DNA of 53,147 nucleotides. Source: Acidobacteriota bacterium (GTDB taxonomy: Bacteria; Acidobacteriota; Terriglobia; Bryobacterales; Bryobacteraceae). Below, piece after piece: positions 25,684 through 32,410 of the stretch. Where the stretch lies: the NCBI GenBank assembly GCA_021787555.1, contig JAJYLS010000003.1, positions 1 through 53,147 of the forward strand, in the 5' to 3' direction. The stretch's first letter is position 1. Every line of letters begins with the position of its first letter. Position numbers and translations under genes: made by a program. The notes beneath the pieces are model-generated. The model worked only from the letters and a program-made list of their open reading frames with translations. It had not been told where the DNA came from and searched no databases.

Positions 25684-26517
25684 TCACAGCATCTCCAGCT
25701 TGTGCTTCTTCTTGGGCGGCGGGAAGTGCGTATCGAGGTCTTCCCAGTCGTCGGCCGTCAACTCCAGCGCCAGCGCGCCGTGGTTTTCGCGCACGTACTC
25801 GATGGTGGCGGCCTTGGGAATGGCGATCACCTGGGGCTCGCGCAGCACCCAGGCAAGCGCCACCTGCGCCGGCGTGGCGTGATGGCGCGCGGCGATGGCC
25901 TGCAATTCGCGGCGCTTCAGCAGCCGGCCCTGCTCGACCGGCGAGTAGGCCATCGCCGGAATTTCGTGCGCGCGGCACCAGGGCAGCAGGTCCCATTCGG
26001 CGCCGCGGCGGCTGAGGTTGTAGAGCACCTGGTCGGTGGCGATCGCGTCGCCGTGAGGCGCGGCGACGGCCTCCTCCATATCGTCCGTATCGAAATTGCT
26101 CACGCCGAAGTGGCGGATCTTGCCGGCTTCGCGCAGCCGGGCGAGGCCGTCGAAGGTTTCCGCGAGCGGCGTCGAGCCGCGCCAGTGGAGCAGGTACAGA
26201 TCCAGGAAATCGGTCTTCAGCCGGGCGAGGGAGCGGTGACAAGCTTCCGCGACGAGCTTGCGCGTGGCGTGGTGGGGATAGAACTTGCTGACCAGAAAGA
26301 CCTCGGCGCGGCGCCCGGCGATGGCTTCGCCGGCGAGCTCTTCGGTTTTGCCGTCGCCATACATTTCGGCGGTGTCGATGAGCGTCATGCCGAGGTCGAG
26401 ACCGGTGCGAAGCGCGGCGATCTCGGCGCTGCGGTGCGCCGGCTTTTCGCCCATCCCCCAAGTCCCCTGGCCGAGGGCGGGAACGGTTTCTCCGGACGGC
26501 AGCTTGACGGTCTTCAT
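25684..26517 (-). CDS. Aldo/keto reductase
   Basis: A 277-residue NAD(P)H-dependent oxidoreductase with the AKR barrel. Catalytic tetrad: Asp and Tyr in 'GMTLIDTAEMYGDGKTEEL', Lys in 'VFLVSKFYPHHATRKLV', His in 'LDLYLLHWRGSTPLAETFDG'. The cofactor side has 'VIAIPKAATIEYVRENHGAL'. It resembles the YeaE-type branch, which reduces methylglyoxal and other small aldehydes, but the substrate is not determinable. ATG overlaps the stop of the upstream secreted protein by four bases. The last residues are basic ('PPPKKKHKLEML'). Confidence 0.88.
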   Translation of the reverse strand: MKTVKLPSGETVPALGQGTWGMGEKPAHRSAEIAALRTGLDLGMTLIDTAEMYGDGKTEELAGEAIAGRRAEVFLVSKFYPHHATRKLVAEACHRSLARLKTDFLDLYLLHWRGSTPLAETFDGLARLREAGKIRHFGVSNFDTDDMEEAVAAPHGDAIATDQVLYNLSRRGAEWDLLPWCRAHEIPAMAYSPVEQGRLLKRRELQAIAARHHATPAQVALAWVLREPQVIAIPKAATIEYVRENHGALALELTADDWEDLDTHFPPPKKKHKLEML

Positions 26518-27962
26518 AGCAGCGGCATGATCAGGTCGGGCGTGCGCGGCGCGGCGCGTTCCAACTCGGCATAGGCCGCGATGACCGGGTCGCCGCAGGC
26601 GGCCAGTTCGTTCGACAGTTTGCCGAGGCCCATGGGATCGAGCGACATGCGCCCGAGCAAAGCGTTAATCGGGAGGAACCACTCCATGCGGCTCTCTTTG
26701 GCGAACGGATTTTGCGCGACGAAAGAAAGCGTGGCGCGCACCACGGCTTCGCGGCCGGCCTCGTCCGGGGCCAGGGTGAGGAGATTGTTGTACGCCCGGG
26801 TCTTTTCGCGGTAGTACTCGGGGTTGGGATTGGATTCGGGGCTCCAGGCCGCCAGGGCCGCGAGCGCCGCCTTAAATTTCGCCTGCCATTCGGGTGTGGT
26901 GCGGGCGGCGGTGGGGTAAGCGTTACCAGCCTTGTCGAATACCAGGCCGCGGAACTCCTTGGCCATGGCTTGGCAATCGGGCTCCTCGCAGGAGCGCAAC
27001 CCGGTAGCAGCGCCCTCGATGCGCGAGGGCGTAGTTTCGACCTCCTGAATGGGCTGCAACGGCGGCATGCGAAGCTGGTCGTTGAAAAACGGCACGTAGC
27101 CAATCGTCGTACCGCCGACGGGAATGGCGGAGAGCAGGCCGAACGTGCCCCCACCGCTCTGCATGATGTCGTCGTCGGCGCAGCGCGGCCCGGAGAGGTT
27201 GTTGACCAGGTAGAGCCGCCAGGCTTCGAGCAGCGGCAGGGGTGTGAGGCTGCGGCGCTTCAATTCATTGGTGAGGTCCTGGATGTCTTTCTCGGCGGGG
27301 AGCGAGTGGGTGAACGAGCGGTCGTCGCCGGAGATTTTGCCGAGGGCGCCGGCGAACGAACGCACCAGGACCGCGAAATCGGCGTCCTGGACCTTCCGCT
27401 GGGCCGCAAGCACGCGGGCCATGGGGCCGATCTCGACGGGCGAGGTGACGGCGGAAGTGTAGCGCGCGAGCAAGCGGTAGGGCTCGGAGTTGCGGCCGGC
27501 GAGTTTGCCGAGAACCTCGTAGAAAAGGCCGGGATCGTAGACCATGAATTCCTCGCAGGTGACGCGGGGAAGTTGGGGCGGGGGAATCCGCAGGAGGAGC
27601 GCGGCGGCTTTGCCAGCATCGAGCGGCAGCATGGCCTCCACGGCGCGCACGCGCAGGGAAAGCGTGTCGAGGTTCTGGTAATACGCGCGGTTGAGGAAGC
27701 CGGGGGCGCCGTCGAGCCGGGCCGTGGCGGCGCGGCGTTTGAAGGGCTGCTGTGCGCCGGCGGCTTTCTCGAAGGCCTCGCCAAGAAGCGCGATGCGGCG
27801 CGGTTTCTCGATGCTGCCGAGCCCCGCCAGACGCAGCAGACCGTCGGCCGCGAATTCCGGCGGTAGGGCGCGCAGTTTGGCGGCGAGAGCGTCGGGATCG
27901 GTGGGCGCGCCCGCGCGCGCGCACAGGAGAAACACAAGAGCCAGGACCGGAGTTTTCATCAT
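26514..27962 (-). CDS. Uncharacterised secreted protein
   Basis: I do not recognise a family. The 482-residue product starts 'MMKTPVLALVFLLCARAGAP', a Sec signal peptide; the upstream in-frame GTG at 27992 would add an unlikely N-terminal extension. The mature part is alpha-helical, with repeated 'AAKLRALPPEFAADGLLRLA' style segments, and four cysteines in the middle ('RSCEEPDCQAMAKEF' among them). Minus-strand TACAAT (27976-27981) is a likely -10, 13 bases before the start. Its stop overlaps the aldo/keto reductase start (ATGA), implying one transcript. It does not look like an enzyme of known type. Confidence 0.65.
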   Translation of the reverse strand: MMKTPVLALVFLLCARAGAPTDPDALAAKLRALPPEFAADGLLRLAGLGSIEKPRRIALLGEAFEKAAGAQQPFKRRAATARLDGAPGFLNRAYYQNLDTLSLRVRAVEAMLPLDAGKAAALLLRIPPPQLPRVTCEEFMVYDPGLFYEVLGKLAGRNSEPYRLLARYTSAVTSPVEIGPMARVLAAQRKVQDADFAVLVRSFAGALGKISGDDRSFTHSLPAEKDIQDLTNELKRRSLTPLPLLEAWRLYLVNNLSGPRCADDDIMQSGGGTFGLLSAIPVGGTTIGYVPFFNDQLRMPPLQPIQEVETTPSRIEGAATGLRSCEEPDCQAMAKEFRGLVFDKAGNAYPTAARTTPEWQAKFKAALAALAAWSPESNPNPEYYREKTRAYNNLLTLAPDEAGREAVVRATLSFVAQNPFAKESRMEWFLPINALLGRMSLDPMGLGKLSNELAACGDPVIAAYAELERAAPRTPDLIMPLL

Positions 27963-27998
27963 GGGTGAAAACACTATTGTATTCGCACCCACGCGCCG

Positions 27999-28856
27999 TC
28001 AGCCTTCCCGGCTGCGCAGGATTTCGTCCGCCACGTCGGCCGCGGCGCGCATTTCCCGCACATCGTGGACGCGGACGATGTGCGCGCCGGAGAGCACCGA
28101 AGCGGTCACCGCCGCGGCGGTGGCAAAGCGCGTTTCCTCGGGGTCCTCGTGCGCCAGGAAATGCTTGCGCGAGGGGCCGGCCAGAATCGGCAGATCGAGC
28201 GGCGTCAACTCGGAAAGGCGGTCGATGATCAGCGCGTTCTGCTCGCGGCGCTTGCCGAAGCCCAGCCCCGGATCGACCACCAGGCGCGTGCGGTCGATGC
28301 CCACGTGGCGCGCGCGGCTGACGGCGGCGTCGAGGTCGCGGTGGATCGTGGCCATCGGATCGGGCATGGGCGCAAGCTTGGTCCACATTTCCGGGCGCCC
28401 GCGCATGTGATTGATCGCCAGGCCGGCATCGTGGTTCGACACCACGCGCGCAAGCTGCGGCTCGAAGGTCAGCCCGCTCGGGTCATTGATGATCTCGGCG
28501 CCCAGATCGAGCGCGCGCTCGGCTACTTCCGCCTTGTAGGTGTCCACGGAAATCGGGATGGCCAGGCGGTCCTTGAGGCGCTTGAGTACGGGGATGAGGC
28601 GGCGCAGCTCCTCGGCGGCGGAAATGCGGGAAGAACCGGGGCGCGTGGATTCGGCGCCGATGTCCAGGATATCGGCGCCCTGCTCTTCGAGCTCCAGGGC
28701 GCGGGCGAAGGCGCGGTCCGGGTCGGCGTACTTGCCGCCGTCCGAAAAGGAGTCGGGCGTCACGTTGAGCACGCCCATCAGCAGCGTGCGTTCCCCGAGA
28801 GCGATCTCGCGCCGCTTGAGCTTCCAATAGTAGAGCTTTCTCACCGCAGATTTCAT
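27999..28856 (-). CDS. folP: Dihydropteroate synthase
   Basis: A 285-residue TIM-barrel enzyme joining p-aminobenzoate to dihydropterin pyrophosphate in folate synthesis. Motifs: 'MGVLNVTPDSFSDGG', 'DIGAESTRPGSS', 'EIINDPSGLTFE', 'RLVVDPGLGFGKRREQN' and 'ILAGPSRKHFL', covering both the pterin and pABA sites. ATG 28856 is used because the bases further upstream are a CACAGAG repeat and not coding sequence; the in-frame GTG at 28904 would translate that repeat. The leader therefore consists of the repeat, whose right end supplies GGTGAA just before ATG. tyrS ends within the same repeat. Confidence 0.93.
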   Translation of the reverse strand: MKSAVRKLYYWKLKRREIALGERTLLMGVLNVTPDSFSDGGKYADPDRAFARALELEEQGADILDIGAESTRPGSSRISAAEELRRLIPVLKRLKDRLAIPISVDTYKAEVAERALDLGAEIINDPSGLTFEPQLARVVSNHDAGLAINHMRGRPEMWTKLAPMPDPMATIHRDLDAAVSRARHVGIDRTRLVVDPGLGFGKRREQNALIIDRLSELTPLDLPILAGPSRKHFLAHEDPEETRFATAAAVTASVLSGAHIVRVHDVREMRAAADVADEILRSREG

Positions 28857-28950
28857 TTCACCACAGAGACACCGAGAACACGGAGATTGCACAGAGGAAA
28901 ACAAGGGTTCTCTGTGCTTGCTCTGCGTTCTCAGTGGCTCTGTGGTGCTG
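28857..28950. repeat. CACAGAG palindromic repeat, copy 5, spanning the tyrS end
   Basis: Arms TTCACCACAGAGACACCGAG and CTCAGTGGCTCTGTGGTGCT. On the minus strand tyrS runs into it: its last codons and TGA (28931-28933) are repeat sequence, and the other arm abuts the folP start codon. Confidence 0.85.
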
Positions 28951-30142
28951 TCTTAATTCTTCTCCAGTTTTTGCCCACCTGGACGAGCAGTTCCGGGCCG
29001 GGATCGTGGAGCACGAGTTCATGCACCTTTTGCCCGCCGATTTCGACGGCGCCGGCCTTGATCTTGCGCACGGCGTCGCTCACCGAGTCCGCAAGGCCGA
29101 TGCGCGCCAGCAGCTTGTCCACGCGCACGCCGTTGGCCACGCGCACGGCCTCGGGCAGTTCGACCTGCGGGATGTCCCGCGGCACTTCCTTTTGCCGCAC
29201 CACGCGGTTGAACACTTCCGCGGCGCGCCCGGCATCGGCCGCGGAATGGAAATCGGCCACAATGCGCTTGCCCAGCGCGATCTTGGCGTCCATGGGATGC
29301 ATCGTGGCCTTCATGCCCGCGATTTCGGCCAGGCTCGCGTCGCTGAGCAGTTCGTAGTAGCGCCACATGAGCTCGTCGCTCACCTGCATTACCTTGCGGA
29401 ACATGACCTCGGGCGGCTCGGTGATGCCGATGTAATTGCCCAGCGATTTCGACATCTTATTGACGCCGTCGAGCCCTTCGAGCAGCGGCACAGTGGCCAC
29501 GATCTGCGGCGGCTGGCCGAAGTCCTTCTGAATTTCGCGGCCCACCAGCAGGTTGAATCTCTGGTCCGTTCCGCCCATCTCGACGTCGCATGCCAGCATC
29601 ACGGAATCGTACGCCTGCGCCAGCGGGTAGAGCAGCTCGTGCATCGAGATGGGGATGCCCTGCTTGTAGCGCTGGGCGAAATCGTCGCGCTCCAAAATGC
29701 GCGCCACCGTGTATTTCGAGCAGAGCTTGACCACGTCCATCCACTGGAGCGGCGCCAGCCAGTGGCTGTTGAAGCGGATCTCGGTTTTCTCCGGATGGAG
29801 GATTTTAAAAACCTGCTCCTTGTAAGTTTCCGCGTTGCGCTCGATGGCCTCCCGCGTCATCGGCGGACGCGTGACGTTGCGGCCGGTGGGGTCGCCGATC
29901 ATGCCGGTCATGTCGCCGATCAGGAAAATGACCGTGTGGCCGAGGTCCTGGAAGTGCTTCATCTTGCGCAACAGGACGGTGTGGCCGAGGTGCAGGTCGG
30001 GCGCGGTGGGGTCGAAACCCGCCTTGACGCGCAGGGGCCGGCCCTCTTTGGCGGCTGCAACGAGCCGCTCGCGCAGGTCTTCCTCGCGGATGATCTCCGC
30101 CATGCCTTTGCGGAGGTAGATGAGTTGTTCGTCGATGGTCAC
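28931..30142 (-). CDS. tyrS: Tyrosyl-tRNA synthetase
   Basis: A 403-residue class I synthetase charging tRNA-Tyr. The ATP site motif HxGH is in '[20 protein letters not shown]', and KMSKS in '[20 protein letters not shown]'; the C-terminal S4 RNA-binding domain is '[20 protein letters not shown]'. The type is the 'TyrRS-2' branch of many bacteria. The natural C-terminus would end near '[12 protein letters not shown]'; the final residues (about KTAPQSH) are encoded by a CACAGAG repeat, so the tail is a recent addition. GTG 30142 is the start. The upstream gap carries the TCAGTT repeat. Confidence 0.95.
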   Translation of the reverse strand: MTIDEQLIYLRKGMAEIIREEDLRERLVAAAKEGRPLRVKAGFDPTAPDLHLGHTVLLRKMKHFQDLGHTVIFLIGDMTGMIGDPTGRNVTRPPMTREAIERNAETYKEQVFKILHPEKTEIRFNSHWLAPLQWMDVVKLCSKYTVARILERDDFAQRYKQGIPISMHELLYPLAQAYDSVMLACDVEMGGTDQRFNLLVGREIQKDFGQPPQIVATVPLLEGLDGVNKMSKSLGNYIGITEPPEVMFRKVMQVSDELMWRYYELLSDASLAEIAGMKATMHPMDAKIALGKRIVADFHSAADAGRAAEVFNRVVRQKEVPRDIPQVELPEAVRVANGVRVDKLLARIGLADSVSDAVRKIKAGAVEIGGQKVHELVLHDPGPELLVQVGKNWRRIKTAPQSH

Positions 30143-30218
30143 AGTTATCAGTTGTCAGTTGTCAGTTTTAAGCTTTCAGTTGCGGGCCTGAGAACTGAGA
30201 ACTGACGACTGAAAACTA
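30143..30218. repeat. Inverted repeat of TCAGTTN heptamers
   Basis: Left arm AGTTATCAGTTGTCAGTTGT and its continuation pair with the right arm ACTGAGAACTGACGACTGAA and its continuation over about 30 bases with roughly five mismatches. It fills the whole tyrS/bifunctional-nuclease gap and touches both coding regions. Confidence 0.7.
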
Positions 30219-30701
30219 CATCTTGTACCGCCCCAAATCTTCGTCGTTGAGCCCTTCCAGCCAGCGCCGCAGTTCTTCGTTGTTGACCTTGTCGGAGATG
30301 GTGGCGGCCAGCTTGGAAGATTTGAGGACGCTCTCCTCGACGTAGATCGGGCAATCCAGGCGCAGCGCCAGCGCCAGGGCATCGCTGGGCCGCGAATCCA
30401 CGCTGATCAGTTCGCCGTCGCGGTCCAGCCAGATCACGGCATAGAAGGTGTCGTCTTTGAGTTCGCTGACCACAACCTTGCGCAGGCCGGTGCCGAGGCC
30501 CAGCAGCAGGGTCTTGATCAGGTCGTGGGTCATGGGTCGGGGAGTCGAAACTTTTTCGATCTCGAGCGCGATGGCGTTGGCTTCGTACACGCCCACCCAG
30601 ATGGGCAGCACCATATTGCCATTCACATCTTTGAGAATGACGATGGGCATGTTGGAAACCGGATCCATCATCAGCCCGCGAATTTTCATTTCAACTTCCA
30701 T
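30216..30701 (-). CDS. Bifunctional nuclease family protein (DUF151)
   Basis: A 161-residue member of the DUF151/BFN family. The hallmark segment is 'VILKDVNGNMVLPIWVGVYE' with 'ANAIALEIEKVSTPRPMTHD' and 'LISVDSRPSDALALALRLDC'. Plant and Mycobacterium members were reported to have nuclease activity; the bacterial role is not settled. Start ATG 30701 follows miaB by only 17 bases in the same direction, so it shares miaB's transcript, an arrangement seen widely in Acidobacteriota. Its stop lies at the edge of the TCAGTT repeat. No signal peptide. Confidence 0.88.
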   Translation of the reverse strand: MEVEMKIRGLMMDPVSNMPIVILKDVNGNMVLPIWVGVYEANAIALEIEKVSTPRPMTHDLIKTLLLGLGTGLRKVVVSELKDDTFYAVIWLDRDGELISVDSRPSDALALALRLDCPIYVEESVLKSSKLAATISDKVNNEELRRWLEGLNDEDLGRYKM

Positions 30702-30718
30702 GCGACCACCCCATTCAA

Positions 30719-32056
30719 TTAGACCACAGTTGCAGTCTCACCCACCAACGAGTTGGGGCCGGCGCGCGTGACCCGCACCGGGAGATAGCGCCCGATGAGA
30801 GAAACGCCGGGCGAGTGGCCGTTGGAATCCGCGTGCGTGAAATTCAGCGTGCGGTTGTCGGAGGTGCGGCCGATCCATTGCCCCAGCGCCTGGTTGCGCC
30901 CTTCGACCAGCACTTCCCGGATCTCGCCCACCAGCGCGGCGTTGCGGCGGATCTGAATCGCGCGCTGCTTTTCCTGAAGAATCGTCAGGCGGCGCTGCTT
31001 CTCGTCGTCAGGCACCGCGTCCGGCATGGCCAGCGCGGCGGTGTTGGGCCGCGGCGAATACTTGAAGCTGAACATCGAGTCGTACTCGACTTCATCCAGC
31101 AGGTCGACCGTCTGCTCGAAATCCTCTTCCGTCTCGCCGGGGAAGCCGACGATGACGTCAGTGGTGATCGAGTACCGGCGGCGCGCGGTCTTCAGCCACT
31201 CGATGCGCCGCATGTAATCGTCGCGCGTGTACAGGCGGTCCATCGCGGCCAGCACTTTCGTCGAGCCCGACTGCACCGGCAGGTGGACGTGGTCGCACAG
31301 CACGGGGTTGGCGTCCATGGCATCCACGATGCTCTTACCGAAATCGCGCGGGTGGGAGGTGGTGTAGCGCACGCGGCGGATGCCCGGAACCTCGGCGACG
31401 CGCGCCAGCAGCGCGGCGAAGTCCCAGCCGGCCGGCGAGGGGTCGCGGTAGCTGTTCACGTTCTGGCCGAGCAACTGGATTTCCGTGTAGCCGCGCCCGG
31501 CCAGGCCGCGCGCCTCGGCCATGACGCTTTCACTCGTCCGGCTGCGCTCCGGCCCGCGGGTGAACGGCACCACGCAATAGGCGCAGGATTTATCGCACCC
31601 TTCGATGATGGTGATGTAGGCGCGATGCGGGTTGTCGCGGCGGGTGAAAGGCGTGTCGAAGGTCTCGCCGGTATCCAGGCTAAGCCCGGTGACGCGCCGG
31701 TTGCCGGCTTCGAGTTCGACCAGCATCTCGCCCAGCCGCGGATAGCTGGCCGAGCCGGCCACCAGGCTGACGTGCGGCGCGCGCTCGAAGATCTTTTCGC
31801 CTTCCTGCTGCGCCACGCACCCCAGCACGCCGAAAATCTTCCCGTTGCCATTGCGCTTGAACTGCTGCAACCGGCTGAAAACCTTCTGTTCGGCCTTGTC
31901 GCGGATGCTGCACGTGTTGTAGAGCACCAGCCCGGCCTCGTCGGGCGTCTCCACCTGCGCGTAGCCCTTGGCCACCAGCGTGCCGATCACCTTTTCGGAA
32001 TCGTGCGCGTTCATCTGGCAGCCGAAGGTTTCGATGTAGAAGGTTTTCCCAGGCAC
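30719..32056 (-). CDS. miaB: tRNA-2-methylthio-N6-dimethylallyladenosine synthase
   Basis: A 445-residue methylthiotransferase that adds the ms2 group to i6A37 of tRNA. The auxiliary cluster cysteines are in 'IETFGCQMNAHDSEK', 'LYNTCSIRDKAEQK' and 'VLGCVAQQEGEK'; the radical-SAM CxxxCxxC is 'EGCDKSCAYCVVPFTRGPER'; the C-terminal TRAM domain is visible. I place the start at GTG 32056 ('MPGKTFYIETFGC'), seven bases after minus-strand TACAAT (32064-32069); an upstream ATG at 32170 would add 38 residues unlike any MiaB. The adjacent t6A-type and tRNA-synthetase genes make this a translation-fidelity neighbourhood. Confidence 0.93.
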   Translation of the reverse strand: MPGKTFYIETFGCQMNAHDSEKVIGTLVAKGYAQVETPDEAGLVLYNTCSIRDKAEQKVFSRLQQFKRNGNGKIFGVLGCVAQQEGEKIFERAPHVSLVAGSASYPRLGEMLVELEAGNRRVTGLSLDTGETFDTPFTRRDNPHRAYITIIEGCDKSCAYCVVPFTRGPERSRTSESVMAEARGLAGRGYTEIQLLGQNVNSYRDPSPAGWDFAALLARVAEVPGIRRVRYTTSHPRDFGKSIVDAMDANPVLCDHVHLPVQSGSTKVLAAMDRLYTRDDYMRRIEWLKTARRRYSITTDVIVGFPGETEEDFEQTVDLLDEVEYDSMFSFKYSPRPNTAALAMPDAVPDDEKQRRLTILQEKQRAIQIRRNAALVGEIREVLVEGRNQALGQWIGRTSDNRTLNFTHADSNGHSPGVSLIGRYLPVRVTRAGPNSLVGETATVV

Positions 32057-32222
32057 TGATTCTATTGTAGCGGGCCGGGTGGTGGACAGTGAATAGCGGC
32101 ATTTTTCGCCGCCGCTAACTTTTTTTTCAGGCCACCGAATCAGCAGCTTGCAGAGAAATCCCCGCCTCATTCAGCCGCGAATTTTGGAAACCGCTGCGTA
32201 CAATAAAGACGTAAGTCGTAGC

Positions 32223-32396
32223 GCAGGTTTCTAACCTGCCATGCCGGCATTTTGCCGGCATACCCACAAGAAAGCGGCGAACCGCCTGCGCACAGGCGGT
32301 TTGCTGCGCTGGAACCAGTAGAACCGGCGCCCCGACCGCCGGTTTCAGCGACTAACTCGTTTGTTTCCATCGAAAGACCGGCGCTCGACCGCCGGT
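32223..32396. repeat. Ladder of five hairpins between leuS and miaB
   Basis: Five inverted repeats in order: GCAGGTT-TCT-AACCTGC (32223-32239); ATGCCGGCA-TTT-TGCCGGCAT (32241-32261); AACCGCCTG-CGCA-CAGGCGGTT (32280-32301); AACCGGCG-N7-CGCCGGTT (32322-32344); ACCGGCG-N6-CGCCGGT (32377-32396). Each stem is perfect. The last two share most of their sequence. The 32057-32410 gap has no gene; TACAAT at 32199 is the only promoter-like site I see. Confidence 0.8.
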
Positions 32397-32410
32397 TCGG
32401 GTTCGTTCCG

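Noticed and set aside
15236-28950. CACAGAG repeats considered as a CRISPR array
   Set aside because: The copies are kilobases apart, palindromic and diverged in the middle, with no spacer-repeat alternation and no cas genes.
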